Positions 17,755-26,857 of a DNA stretch of 64,000 nucleotides are shown in pieces. This DNA comes from Vogesella aquatica (GTDB taxonomy: Bacteria; Pseudomonadota; Gammaproteobacteria; Burkholderiales; Chromobacteriaceae). The DNA lies in contig NZ_JAQQLF010000005.1 of NCBI RefSeq assembly GCF_028548455.1, positions 166,365 to 230,364 of the forward strand, in the 5' to 3' direction. The first letter of the stretch is position 1. Every line of letters begins with the position of its first letter. The position numbers and the translations under genes were made by a program. The notes under the pieces were generated by a model. The model was given only the letters and a program-made list of their open reading frames with translations. It was not told the DNA's origin and did not search any database.

Positions 17755-18534
17755 ATGTTGATGGTTATTTCGCCAGCCAAAACGCTGGACTACGACACCC
17801 CTGCCCACACCGCCCGCTACACGCAGCCAGACTTCCTGGCGCACAGCGCCGAGCTGATCGCCACGCTGCGCCAGCTCAGCCCGGCCGATATCGGCCAGCT
17901 GATGAGCATCAGCGATGCACTGGCCACGCTGAACGCCGGGCGCTTTCACGACTGGGGCGGTGAATTTACACCAGAAAACGCCAAACAGGCAGTGCTGGCT
18001 TTCATGGGCGATGTGTACGAAGGGCTGGACGCCGCCAGCCTGAGCGAGCCGCAGCTGGCCTGGCTGCAGCAACACCTGCGCATTCTGTCCGGCCTGTACG
18101 GACTGCTGCGCCCGCTGGACCTGATGCAAGCCTACCGCCTGGAAATGGGCACCCGCCTGGCCAACCCGCGCGGCGCCAACCTGTACCAGTTCTGGGGCGA
18201 GATCATCACCGACGCACTGAACGCCGAGCTGGCCAAGCAGGCGCAGCCGCAGCTGGTGAACCTGGCATCCGACGAGTACTTCAAGTCGGTGAAGCCGAAA
18301 AAACTGCAGGCCACCGTGATCACCCCGGTGTTCCAGGACCTGAAAAACGGCCAGTACAAGATCATCAGTTTCTACGCCAAACGCGCACGCGGCCTGATGG
18401 CGCGCTGGGCGGTAGAACACGCAGTGAGCGATGCCGAGGCACTAAAGGGCTTTAACAGCGAAGGCTACGCTTTCGATGCCAACGCCTCCGACGCCACGCA
18501 CTGGGTATTCCGTCGCGACCCGCTGGCGCAATAA
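17755..18534 (+). CDS. yaaA: Peroxide stress protein YaaA (UPF0246)
   Basis: A 259-residue cytoplasmic protein with the family start [16 protein letters not shown] and the C-terminal [15 protein letters not shown] segment. In E. coli YaaA lowers intracellular free iron during H2O2 stress and binds DNA. AAGGA lies 8 bases before the ATG. It is a single-gene unit followed by repeat-type hairpins. Confidence 0.95.
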   Translation: MLMVISPAKTLDYDTPAHTARYTQPDFLAHSAELIATLRQLSPADIGQLMSISDALATLNAGRFHDWGGEFTPENAKQAVLAFMGDVYEGLDAASLSEPQLAWLQQHLRILSGLYGLLRPLDLMQAYRLEMGTRLANPRGANLYQFWGEIITDALNAELAKQAQPQLVNLASDEYFKSVKPKKLQATVITPVFQDLKNGQYKIISFYAKRARGLMARWAVEHAVSDAEALKGFNSEGYAFDANASDATHWVFRRDPLAQ

Positions 18535-18554
18535 ACCCGTCAGTCGCAAACAAA

Positions 18555-18576
18555 AAGGTTGGCCGCGGCCAACCTT
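18555..18576. terminator. Perfect 22-bp palindrome after yaaA
   Basis: AAGGTTGGCCG joined to its complement, preceded by A4. Twenty bases after the yaaA stop. Likely terminator, built from two copies of the GGTTGGCCGC word. Confidence 0.65.
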
Positions 18577-18673
18577 CCGGGCTGCACACCATGTACCGGC
18601 TCAGGCACTACCGGACCCGGCAAAGCCGGGCCACTCCACACCAGTACCGGCACCCGCAGCCCTCCCATTGACA

Positions 18674-18708
18674 AGAGACCCCTGCTTGCCCAGCAAGCAG
18701 GGGTCTCT
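18674..18708. repeat. 15-bp stem hairpin
   Basis: AGAGACCCCTGCTTG with perfect complement and a five-base loop. It lies between the palindrome after yaaA and the next bidirectional terminator. There is no T run, so its role is unknown. Confidence 0.6.
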
Positions 18709-18748
18709 GCAAGAAAAAAGGTTGGCCGCGGCCAACCTTTTTTCTTGC
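18709..18748. terminator. 40-bp perfect palindrome, bidirectional terminator
   Basis: Two perfect 20-base arms (GCAAGAAAAAAGGTTGGCCG and complement) give A and T tracts on both sides, so it can end transcripts from yaaA and from the convergent ldhA. It is built around two copies of the GGTTGGCCGC word. Confidence 0.85.
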
Positions 18749-18761
18749 GCAACGCCAAGCG

Positions 18762-19760
18762 CTACTGCGGCAATACCTCGTTGGCCAGCGCTTCGCCGGC
18801 GGCAAAGGCCGTGGCGTTGCCCAGCGTGGTGTCGGCGATATTGGCCAGCGCCTCGCGCGTGAGAAAGCCTTGGTGCGAGGTGACCAGCACATTGGGGAAG
18901 GTCAGCAGCCGCGCCAGCTGGTCATCCTGCAGGCCGGTATCGGACAAGTCCTCGAAGAACACGCCCTCCTCCATTTCGTACACATCCAGCCCCACACCGG
19001 CCAGCTGGCCGCTCTTGAGCGCATCGATCACCGCCGGCGTATCCACCAGCGCGCCACGGCTGGTATTGATCAGGATGGCGCCCGGCTTAATGGCGGCAAT
19101 GGCCACCGCGTCGATGATGTGGCGCGTGGCCGGCAGCAGCGGCACGTGCAGGCTCAGCACATCGCTGTGCGCCAGCACCTCGGCCAGCGGCGCGTAGTCG
19201 AAGCCCAGCCGTGCCGCCAGCGCCGCATTCTGCTGCGGGTCGCAGGCCAGCACGCGCATGCCGAAACCACGGGCAATGGCGATGGCCGCCTCGCCGATGC
19301 GGCCGGTACCGATCACGCCGAAGGTTTTGCCGTGCAGGTCGAAACCTACCAGCCCGTCCAGCGAGAAATCCATCTCGCGCACGCGCACGTAGGCCTTGTG
19401 GATGCGGCGATTCACCGCCAGCAGCAGCGCAAAAGCGTGCTCGGCCACCGCGTGCGGCGAATAGGCCGGCACCCGCGCCACGCGAATACCGTGCTGGCGG
19501 CAGGCGGCCAGGTCCACACCGTTAAAGCCGGCGCAGCGCAATACCACCAGCTGCACGCCCAGTGCGGCCAACCTGGCCACCACTGCGGCGTCCAGCCGGT
19601 CGTTAACAAAGGGGCAAACAGCGTCAAAACCGGCCGCCAGCTCCACGGTGGCGGTATTGAGGCGAGGCTCGAAGAAGCCCAGCTCGTGGCCGAAGCGGGC
19701 ATTGGCCAGCGTCAGCGCCTGGCGGTCGTAGTGTTTGGTGTCGAATACGGCAATTTTCAT
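18762..19760 (-). CDS. ldhA: D-lactate dehydrogenase (2-hydroxyacid dehydrogenase)
   Basis: A 332-residue NAD-dependent D-2-hydroxyacid dehydrogenase, probably reducing pyruvate to D-lactate. The Rossmann motif is GVIGTGRIGEAAI (about 150). The active-site Arg is in INTSRGALVDT, Glu in GVGLDVYEMEEG, and His in LVTSHQGFLTREAL. YEMEEG...FFEDLS is characteristic of LdhA-type enzymes. The length equals E. coli LdhA (329). It converges on yaaA with terminators between. Confidence 0.93.
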   Translation of the reverse strand: MKIAVFDTKHYDRQALTLANARFGHELGFFEPRLNTATVELAAGFDAVCPFVNDRLDAAVVARLAALGVQLVVLRCAGFNGVDLAACRQHGIRVARVPAYSPHAVAEHAFALLLAVNRRIHKAYVRVREMDFSLDGLVGFDLHGKTFGVIGTGRIGEAAIAIARGFGMRVLACDPQQNAALAARLGFDYAPLAEVLAHSDVLSLHVPLLPATRHIIDAVAIAAIKPGAILINTSRGALVDTPAVIDALKSGQLAGVGLDVYEMEEGVFFEDLSDTGLQDDQLARLLTFPNVLVTSHQGFLTREALANIADTTLGNATAFAAGEALANEVLPQ

Positions 19761-19818
19761 GCAGGCTCCCGCGTGTCATCCGGCAAAGCGGCATCATGCC
19801 GCAGCGGCTGGCCGCTGG

Positions 19819-21408
19819 CTAGCACAAGGGGCTGGGCTGCCACTCGCGCAGCTGCTGCTCCAGCGCGGCGACGCGCAGCTTCAGCTCGTGCTCGGTGGTC
19901 ACATCGGAAATGATACCGTACCAGGCCTGCACCTGGCCGCTGGCGTCCAGCGCCGGAAATGCCCGGCTGAGCATCCAGCGCCAGCTGCCGTCCGGCCACA
20001 AAATGCGGAACTCGATGCGGAACGGCTGCTTACTGGGCAGATGCGCCAGCCAGGTCTCGCGCACCTGCAGCCGGTCGTCCGGGTGCATGCGTGCCAGCCA
20101 GCAGGCATGGCGCTCGTGATGGCTGGCATCGGACGGGCAATCCACGTACTCGCCCATATAGTCCACCAGCCCGTCCGGGCCAGTACGCCACGTCACGTTA
20201 GGGCCTAGCTCCAGCACGGTGCGGAAGTGGGTTTCGCTTTGTCGCAGCCGGGCTTCGGCTTCCACCCGGCTGGTGATATCGATGACCACCAGCGACACCC
20301 CCAGCGGTTGCTGCTGCGCATCGGCAATGCGCTGATGCGCAATCAGGAACGTGGTGCCGCTGGGCTGGTGGCGGTACTCGGCCGGCTCGCAGGCTTCGCC
20401 TGCCATTACCCGCAGCAGCGCTGCCATCAGATCGGGGGTCATTTCGTGGCCGAACAGCTGGCTGGCAGGTTTGCGCAGCATGAAGTCCAGGCCTACCCCC
20501 AGATAGCTGGCCAGACGCGGATTGGCACTGACCACACGCATCTGGCAATCGATGAAGCACAGGCCAACCGGCGAATCCTGGTACAGCGCCTCCAGCTGGT
20601 GCAGGCGCTGGAACGGCGACAGGTCCATCGACGTTTGCGCCGCCTCCTCGCCCCACTGCTGCAACAGCTGCCAGGCCTGGGCGGCGGGCACCGCTGGCGA
20701 CCACAGAAAACCCTGACCGACATCGCAGCCCAGCTTGTGCAATAGCGCTGCCTGGCCGGCGGTTTCCACCCCCTCCGCCACCACGGTCAGCCCCAGGCTC
20801 TGCCCCAGCCCCAGTACCGCCGTCACGATACGCAAGGACTGTGCATCCCCCTGCAAGGCAGCCACGAAGCTGGCGTCGATCTTGATTTCGTCAAACGGCA
20901 GCGAGTGCAGCCGCGTCAGACTGGAATAGCCGGTGCCGAAGTCGTCCAGCGACAGCGCCATGCCGTGCTGCTTCAGGTCGTCCAGCACCTGCTGCACCGC
21001 GGCGTTATCGTGGAACAGCTCGTTTTCGGTAATCTCGATCACCACCCGCGCCAGCGGAAAACCGCTGTTGCGCACGGTATTGATCAGATCGTCCACCAGC
21101 GAGGGCAGCAAGAACTGCGACGGCGCCAGGTTGAAGGCCAGCGAAAAGCGGCCGGGCCAGCAGGCGGCCTGCCGGCAGGCGTCGGCCATCAGCGTCAGCA
21201 GCAAGGTATGCAGCACGCCACAGCGCTCTGCCAGCGGAATGAAGGTAGCCGGCGAAACACGGCCATACTGCGGCGAATCCCAGCGTGCCAGCACCTCGAA
21301 GCCGCATACGTGCCCGCTGGCCAGGTTCAGCTGCGGCTGGAACGCCGGCCAAAACTCGCCGGCAGACAGGCCGTGCCGCAAGGCGGCTACCCATGCATCG
21401 TCGGTCAC
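19819..21408 (-). CDS. EAL-domain protein with C-terminal PAS domains
   Basis: A 529-residue cytoplasmic protein with an EAL cyclic-di-GMP phosphodiesterase domain first (about 10-250) and two PAS sensory modules after it (about 265-385 and 390-510). This order is unusual, as most have PAS before EAL. Metal and substrate residues are mostly present: E in CGFEVLARW (EVL instead of EAL), N in FNLAPSQ, E in EITENEL, DDFGTGYSS, K in DEIKID and E in VVAEGVE. It is therefore probably active. There is no GGDEF domain. AGGAG precedes the start. Confidence 0.85.
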   Translation of the reverse strand: MTDDAWVAALRHGLSAGEFWPAFQPQLNLASGHVCGFEVLARWDSPQYGRVSPATFIPLAERCGVLHTLLLTLMADACRQAACWPGRFSLAFNLAPSQFLLPSLVDDLINTVRNSGFPLARVVIEITENELFHDNAAVQQVLDDLKQHGMALSLDDFGTGYSSLTRLHSLPFDEIKIDASFVAALQGDAQSLRIVTAVLGLGQSLGLTVVAEGVETAGQAALLHKLGCDVGQGFLWSPAVPAAQAWQLLQQWGEEAAQTSMDLSPFQRLHQLEALYQDSPVGLCFIDCQMRVVSANPRLASYLGVGLDFMLRKPASQLFGHEMTPDLMAALLRVMAGEACEPAEYRHQPSGTTFLIAHQRIADAQQQPLGVSLVVIDITSRVEAEARLRQSETHFRTVLELGPNVTWRTGPDGLVDYMGEYVDCPSDASHHERHACWLARMHPDDRLQVRETWLAHLPSKQPFRIEFRILWPDGSWRWMLSRAFPALDASGQVQAWYGIISDVTTEHELKLRVAALEQQLREWQPSPLC

Positions 21409-21582
21409 ATCGTCTCCTAGTCGGCTGCGGCGCCCTATTGTGTCGCACTTTTAACGATAAGTGACAATCCGCCGTACTGCTACTGTCTGCATCATGTACC
21501 GCCAGCGATACAGCCCCGACAAGCTGCCGACAAGCGCACGCCGCATGATGACACCATTGCCACACCCGATAAGGTCAACATC

Positions 21583-22101
21583 ATGCGTTTCGCCCTGATC
21601 GCTGCCAGCTGCGCAGCCCTGCTCTCCAGCGTGGCTATGGCCACTGCCCCGGCCCTGAACGATCTCGATGGCCAGCAGCCATCGCCACCGCCACCGGGTG
21701 CCGAAAAACCGCTGCCGCCGTCGCTGGGCATGCTGCTCAAACGCGTACTGCCGGCGCTGAAGCTGGACAGCAAGCAAGACGCGCTGTGGGTAAAAGCCGA
21801 ACAGGCCGACGCCAGCAACCAGATCGAAGCCGGCCATGCCATGATGCGCGCGCAGATGACGCTGCGTGACAAACTGGCTGACGGCAAGACCAGCCTGTCC
21901 GATGCCTTCCGCAGCCTGGAAAGCGCCCGCAAGGTGCCGCCGCAGCCGTCCCCGGCCTGGCTGGCTTTCTTTGACAGCCTGAACGCCGAGCAAGGCAAAC
22001 TCGTGCGCCAGGCGCTGCTGACACCACCGCCGGGCAAACCGTACGGCCACCCGGGCGACGCGCAGCAAGGCGAAGAGCGTCCGCCGCAAGCGCCGCGCTA
22101 A
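21583..22101 (+). CDS. Exported protein of unknown function, 172 aa
   Basis: A signal peptide (MRFALIAASCAALLSSVAMA) is followed by a proline-rich linker and a helical domain (about 45-150) with a proline- and glutamine-rich end. The helical, Met- and Gln-rich pattern (MMRAQMTLRDKLADGKTSLSDAF) recalls Spy/CpxP-like periplasmic chaperones, but the LTxxQ motif is not seen. Assignment is open. Confidence 0.65.
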   Translation: MRFALIAASCAALLSSVAMATAPALNDLDGQQPSPPPPGAEKPLPPSLGMLLKRVLPALKLDSKQDALWVKAEQADASNQIEAGHAMMRAQMTLRDKLADGKTSLSDAFRSLESARKVPPQPSPAWLAFFDSLNAEQGKLVRQALLTPPPGKPYGHPGDAQQGEERPPQAPR

Positions 22102-22136
22102 GCATCTCGCCTACGCCCATACCCACACCCGCCACC

Positions 22137-23230
22137 GTGGCCGGTATGGGTTTGTCACGACGGCATTGCGCCATGGCGGGCAGCGCCGGCAGGCAATGCT
22201 TGCCCCCCCCCCCCCCCCAGCGTATGGAAGCGTTGACCGGGGCCGCCGATAGCTCGCCCGCCGCCGCCAACCGCCTGGCCAACGTGCTGGGCTACCCGGT
22301 TTCTACCGCGCTGCGTGCCGAGCTCACCGCCACCTTGCAGGCCGCGGTTTCGCCGGTAGCCAAATTGCGCCAGCCGCTGGAACAGGACGAGGCTGGCCGC
22401 ATGGCCGCCTATCAGCGCGCGCGGCCTGGCCCGCGGCTACGGGCTGGACACCAGTACCGCGATGTGGGTGAAGCCGGACGGTACGCTGCAAGTGCTGGGC
22501 AAAGGCTACCTGACGGTGATGGATGCCCGCGCGGCCAGCTAACGGAAAACGCTGCACGGCAGCCGTATCGGCAATGTACGCCTCCGCATGCTGGGCAGCG
22601 GCGACCGCTACGACCCGGCCAACGGTTACCACTACGGCTACTGCTTCAGTTTCAGCAAGGGCGAGCGCTTTACCGCCTGGAGCAGCTTGGTCGATTCGCA
22701 AACCGACTACACCGTACGCAACACCCGGCTGGATATCGAACCGGCAGGCACCCGCCTGGGCGACCCGGCGCGCGCCACCCCCACCGACGTCGCCCGCAGT
22801 CACCAGCGGCAAGCCGTGAAAGCAGCAGTGTTCCACGGCCTGATGACTAGCGACGAGCAAGGCCGTTTCTGGCTGCAGCAGCCTGTAACGCGCGCCAAAC
22901 TGGCCAATACGCTGCAGATGTTGCCGGGCGGCGAGTTGCACGCAAAGAAAACGCCCGGCTGGATGAGCGGCAGCGACTATTTCTGGCCGGACGCGCCATG
23001 TACGAAGGCGTCCGGCACCAGGAACTGAATGAACGCGCCATGCGGCAAGACGCCGGCGAGCTGCCCGCAGGCTACGGCGAAGCGGCCGCACAGGTGGTAG
23101 CGGCCGGGTTGCTGGCGGCACCGGGCAGCCGCCGCAACGGCATGGGCAAGGTCACGCGGGACGAACTGGTGCAGATGGTGGCGCGCATCGCCGGCCAGTC
23201 AGCCACGCCGCCTGCGGGCGTGGCCGCCAG
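22137..23230 (+). pseudogene. Decayed exported-protein gene with SLH-like repeats
   Basis: Coding sense continues across this stretch but in changing frames. Frame A covers about 22222-22425, then a frameshift enters frame B (GYGLDTSTAMWVKPDGTLQV), which has an in-frame TAA at 22540-22542 and resumes as far as 22985. A second shift then leads into a frame with VTRDELVQMVARI. Two segments (VTRAKLANTLQML and VTRDELVQMVARI, each after a GL(M/L) helix) look like S-layer-homology modules. A 16-C tract sits near the 5' end. Either a true pseudogene or several sequencing errors. Confidence 0.6.
22203..22218. repeat. Homopolymeric tract of 16 C
   Basis: Sixteen consecutive C bases just upstream of, or at the 5' end of, the broken gene. 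As written they keep one frame open as a proline run. Tracts this long slip during replication. Confidence 0.9.
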
Positions 23231-23238
23231 CAGGCAAA

Positions 23239-23269
23239 CACCCCCCGTCTGCCAGCAGAACGGGGGGTG
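23239..23269 (-). terminator. Terminator of the TRAP/gluconokinase operon
   Basis: A 10-bp stem (CACCCCCCGT/ACGGGGGGTG) with an 11-base loop. On the minus strand it is followed by TTTG. It lies 24 bases past the dctP-type stop. Confidence 0.75.
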
Positions 23270-23292
23270 CCGTGGCCAGGCTTCTGGCGGGT

Positions 23293-24306
23293 TTAGCGCG
23301 CCTGCGCCAGCGCGCCTTGCAGCGCTTTCAGTACCTCGCCGCCACCGTTGGCCGCAAAGCGGTCAAACGCCGGCTTGGCCTTGTCGCGCATGCGCTTGAG
23401 CTCGGCGTCACTCACCTTGTTGATCTGCATGCCCTGCTGCGTCAGGAAGCTGACGCTGCGCATGGCCTCGGCACGGGTATCCTTGCGCTCGAAGGCGCGT
23501 GACACCACGGCGGCATCCTGCAGGATCTTCTGCTCGTCACGCGACAGGCCATCCCACCATTTCTTGCTGACCGTCACCACCCACGGGCTGTAGACGTGCT
23601 TGGTAATAGACAGGTACTTCTGCACCTCGTAGAACTTGCTGGACTGGATGGTGTTCACCGGGTTTTCCTGGCCGTCCACCGCCCGCGTTTCCAGCGCGGT
23701 AAACAGCTCGGCAAAGGCCAGCGGCACCGCGTTGGCACCAAAGCTGTTGAACATTTCGATGTATACCGGGTTTTGCATCACGCGCAGCTTGATACCCTGG
23801 AAATCCTCGAAGCGGGTAATCGGGCGCTTGGTATTGGTCACGTTGCGAAAGCCGTTTTCCCAGTACGCCAGCCCCACCATGCCCTTGGCCGGCAGCCGCG
23901 TGAGCAGCGACTGGCCGAAGGCGCCGTCCAGCACCTTGTCGGCTTCCTGCTCGTTGCTAAACAGGAACGGCAGGTCGTAGACGCCGAAATCCTTCTCCAC
24001 GCCCACCAGGGTAGCGGTGGAGCCCACCATCATCTCCTGCGCTCCGCCGATCAGCGCGTTCTGCATTTGCACATCGTTGCCCAGCGTGGCCGAGGCAAAG
24101 CCTTTCACCTTCAGCTTGCCGCCAGAGCGCTTGGTCACTTCGTCGGCAAATACCTTCACCGCGCGGCCCTGGTTGCTGTCTTCGGCCAGGCCGTAGCCAA
24201 AGCGGATCAGGCGCGGCTTGATGTCGGCCGCCTGCACCAGCGGTGCGGCGAGGAAACCGGCGGCCAGCAGGCCGGCCAGTACGGGTTTGAACAGCAGGGT
24301 TGTCAT
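23293..24306 (-). CDS. TRAP transporter solute-binding protein (DctP family)
   Basis: A 337-residue periplasmic binding protein with a signal peptide (cleavage near VQA/A). Family features: FADEVTKRSGGKLKVKGFASATLG, the carboxylate-binding arginine in GIKLRVMQNPVY and the conserved asparagine-containing segment DGQENPVNTI. It delivers an organic acid to the DctQM permease encoded next to it. Gluconokinase in the same operon suggests gluconate or a related sugar acid. The start at 24306 follows GGAGA. Confidence 0.92.
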   Translation of the reverse strand: MTTLLFKPVLAGLLAAGFLAAPLVQAADIKPRLIRFGYGLAEDSNQGRAVKVFADEVTKRSGGKLKVKGFASATLGNDVQMQNALIGGAQEMMVGSTATLVGVEKDFGVYDLPFLFSNEQEADKVLDGAFGQSLLTRLPAKGMVGLAYWENGFRNVTNTKRPITRFEDFQGIKLRVMQNPVYIEMFNSFGANAVPLAFAELFTALETRAVDGQENPVNTIQSSKFYEVQKYLSITKHVYSPWVVTVSKKWWDGLSRDEQKILQDAAVVSRAFERKDTRAEAMRSVSFLTQQGMQINKVSDAELKRMRDKAKPAFDRFAANGGGEVLKALQGALAQAR

Positions 24307-24355
24307 GGGTCTCTCCTTGATTTGTATTGTCACGACAGCAACGTTGGCCCACAGG

Positions 24356-25633
24356 CTAACGGAAGAACTTGGCCGGTACGGTAACCAGCTCGGGCACCGC
24401 CACCAGCAAGGCCAGCAGCGCCAGGTAAACGCCCAGGAAGGGCAGCACGCCGCGGGTGGCGGTTTCCAGCGAAATGCGGGCAATGCCGCACACCACGTTC
24501 AGCACCGTGCACACCGGCGGGGTAATCAGGCCGATGGAGCCCACCAGGATGAACATCACGCCGAAGTAGGTCGGGTCGATGCCGGCTTGCACCACCAGCG
24601 GCATCATCACCGGGCCCAGCACCAGGATGGTGGGGGTCAGGTCCATCACGATGCCCACCAGCAACAGCAGCAGCATCATGGCGGCCATCAGCAGGCGCGG
24701 TTGCTCCATCAACGGCCCCAGCATCTGGCCGATCTGCGCCGGCAGGTCGGCCAGCGTGATCATGTACGACGACACCATGGCCGCGGCGCACAGGAACATC
24801 ACGGTGGCGGTGGTGCGGGCGGCGTGCACAAACACCGGCTGCAGCGCCGGCAGCTTCAGCTCGCGGTACACCAGCAGACTCACCAGCAGCGAATACACCG
24901 CGGCCACCACCGCTGCCTCGGTCGGCGTGAACACGCCGAATTTCAAGCCGCCGATGATGATCACCGGCAGCATCAGCGCCCAGATGCCGTCCAGCAGCGC
25001 GTGGCGGCGCTGCGCCCAGCTCTGGCGCGGCTGCGGTTTCACCTGCATGCCGCGCGACACCCACAGCCAGGTAAGGATCAGCCCCGCGCCCATCAGCAGG
25101 CCGGGCACGATACCAGCCAGGAACAGCGCGGTAATCGAGGTATTGGTGGTGACGCCGAAAATGATGAACGGCATGCTGGGTGGAATGATGGGCGCGATGA
25201 TGCCGCCGGAGGCAATCAGGCCGGAGGCGCGGCCAACCGGGTAACCGTTGTCACGCATCATCGGAATCAGCAAGGTGGCCAGCGCGGCGGTATCGGCAAT
25301 AGCCGAGCCGGACAGGCTGGCCAGCAATACCGAGGCGGCAATGGCCACAAAGCCCAGCCCACCCTGGATATGGCCGACAAAAGCCACCGCCAGGTTGATG
25401 ATGCGGCGCGAAATGCCGCCGGCGTTCATCAGCTCGCCGGCCAATATAAAGAACGGCACCGCCATCAGCGGAAAGCTGTCGGCCCCGGACAGCAGGTTCT
25501 GCGCGATCAGCTGCGCGTCGAAAAAATCCAGGTGGAACATCAGCGCTACCCCGGTCAGGATCAGCGCGAAAGCCACCGGCATGCCCAGGGCCATGCCGGC
25601 AAACAGTACAGACAGAAAGATTGCGATGGTCAT
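24356..25633 (-). CDS. TRAP transporter large permease (DctM family)
   Basis: A 425-residue inner-membrane protein of about 12 helices. It is the Na+-coupled transport subunit of the TRAP system, with typical segments such as GGISRRIINLA, GSAIADTAALA and IPPSMPFIIFG. It lies between the small permease and the binding protein, in the usual QMP order, with 49 bases to the binding-protein gene. Confidence 0.95.
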   Translation of the reverse strand: MTIAIFLSVLFAGMALGMPVAFALILTGVALMFHLDFFDAQLIAQNLLSGADSFPLMAVPFFILAGELMNAGGISRRIINLAVAFVGHIQGGLGFVAIAASVLLASLSGSAIADTAALATLLIPMMRDNGYPVGRASGLIASGGIIAPIIPPSMPFIIFGVTTNTSITALFLAGIVPGLLMGAGLILTWLWVSRGMQVKPQPRQSWAQRRHALLDGIWALMLPVIIIGGLKFGVFTPTEAAVVAAVYSLLVSLLVYRELKLPALQPVFVHAARTTATVMFLCAAAMVSSYMITLADLPAQIGQMLGPLMEQPRLLMAAMMLLLLLVGIVMDLTPTILVLGPVMMPLVVQAGIDPTYFGVMFILVGSIGLITPPVCTVLNVVCGIARISLETATRGVLPFLGVYLALLALLVAVPELVTVPAKFFR

Positions 25634-25643
25634 CGGGTGTCCT

Positions 25644-26159
25644 TTACAGATCCTGGCCGCCGGCGGCGTCGGGGTTGCCCGGAATATGCGCCTGCGGGTG
25701 GCCCAGCAGGATGCGCAGCAGGTTCAGGCCCAAGAGCAGCAGCATGGCTACCGCGCACAGCAGGCCGGCGCCGGAAAACAGCGCCATCGGGAAGCCCAGC
25801 ACCGTGGAATAGGTTTGCAGGCCGATCAGCGTTTGCTGCCAGCTGCCTTGCAGGAAAAGCACCAGCACGTACAGCATCAGGCCGTGGCTGAGCAGCGCGC
25901 ACAGGCGGCGCCAGCGCGGGGCCAGCCTGGCCTGCACCATTTCCACGCCCAGGTGCGCGTGCTGGCGCGTGGCCAGGATGGCGCCCAGAAACACCAGCCA
26001 CACGAACATCAGCCGCGACACCTCTTCGGCCGAGGCAATGCCCGAGTCGAACACGTAGCGCAGCACCACATTGCCGAACACCAACAGCACCATCACCGCC
26101 AGCGCCAGTGCCAGCAGCCATTCGATCACCCGCTCGCAGCGGGACAGCAGCTTATGCAT
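25644..26159 (-). CDS. TRAP transporter small permease (DctQ family)
   Basis: A 171-residue membrane protein with four predicted helices and the DctQ hallmark segment EEVSRLMFVWLVFLGA. It partners the large permease. GGAG precedes the start, which overlaps the gluconokinase end by 8 bases. Confidence 0.93.
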   Translation of the reverse strand: MHKLLSRCERVIEWLLALALAVMVLLVFGNVVLRYVFDSGIASAEEVSRLMFVWLVFLGAILATRQHAHLGVEMVQARLAPRWRRLCALLSHGLMLYVLVLFLQGSWQQTLIGLQTYSTVLGFPMALFSGAGLLCAVAMLLLLGLNLLRILLGHPQAHIPGNPDAAGGQDL

Positions 26160-26664
26160 GGGAACTCCTTGTCTGCGCCGTCAGGCGCGCTACCACGCCG
26201 GCCACCAGCTCGGCCACCGGCAGGCGGATATCGACCTCGATGGCGCCCTCTTCCGCCTGCGGCGGCTCCAGGTCGGCCAGCTGGCTGTCGATCAGCGCCA
26301 GCGGCATGAAATGGCCCTGGCGGGCACGCATGCGCGCCTCGATCAGCGCGCGCTCGCCCTTCAGGTACACAAAGGCCAGGCCGGGGCAGCCGTCGCGCAG
26401 CAGGTCGCGGTAGCGGCGCTTCAGCGCCGAACAGGACAACACCACGCCCTCCCCGGCAACCTGCGCCTGCTGTAACTGGCTGCGTAGCGCCTGCAGCCAC
26501 TGGCCGCGATCGTCATCGGTCAGCGGGATACCGGCTTCCATCCGCGCCACATTGGCCGGCGGGTGAAAGTCGTCCCCCTCCACAAAGCGCGCGCCCAGCT
26601 CGGCGGCTAGCCTGCGGCCAACCTCGCTCTTGCCGCTGCCACATACGCCCATCACTACCAGCAT
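26152..26664 (-). CDS. gntK: Gluconokinase
   Basis: A 170-residue P-loop kinase converting D-gluconate to 6-phosphogluconate. Walker A is GVCGSGKS. Family segments include FVEGDDFHPPANVARM, PLTDDDRGQWL and SCSALKRRYRDLLR. I chose the ATG at 26664 (AAGG six bases upstream) over one at 26679, because the upstream ATG overlaps the operator-like palindrome and has no ribosome site. First gene of the operon with the TRAP transporter. Confidence 0.93.
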   Translation of the reverse strand: MLVVMGVCGSGKSEVGRRLAAELGARFVEGDDFHPPANVARMEAGIPLTDDDRGQWLQALRSQLQQAQVAGEGVVLSCSALKRRYRDLLRDGCPGLAFVYLKGERALIEARMRARQGHFMPLALIDSQLADLEPPQAEEGAIEVDIRLPVAELVAGVVARLTAQTRSSHA

Positions 26665-26677
26665 CGTTTGCCTTATC

Positions 26678-26693
26678 ATGTTAGCGTTAACAT
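26678..26693. promoter_or_regulatory. GntR-type operator, proximal
   Basis: ATGTTAGCGTTAACAT is a near-perfect palindrome immediately upstream of gntK. It resembles LacI-family operators with a central CG. A second copy lies 90 bases away in the same divergent promoter region. Confidence 0.75.
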
Positions 26694-26766
26694 TTCGAGA
26701 TCATAAAAATGCCACCGCAGTGGCCCTGCCGCACGACAGCCGCTGGCTGGCGTTTGGCCGGATGCA

Positions 26767-26782
26767 AAGTTAGCGCTAACAT
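26767..26782. promoter_or_regulatory. GntR-type operator, distal
   Basis: AAGTTAGCGCTAACAT contains a perfect 12-bp palindrome GTTAGCGCTAAC. It lies between gntK and the divergent regulator gene. Two sites would allow looping and autoregulation. Confidence 0.75.
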
Positions 26783-26857
26783 AACCCCCTGTAAAGCAGA
26801 TTTGATCGTGCAGCGCAGCAAACTCTGCGCTCCCGACATCCACCACCTCCCGCTAGA

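Noticed and set aside
24218..25891. 557-codon open frame opposite the TRAP permease
   Set aside because: His/Gln/Arg-rich composition typical of an antisense shadow of a membrane-protein gene.
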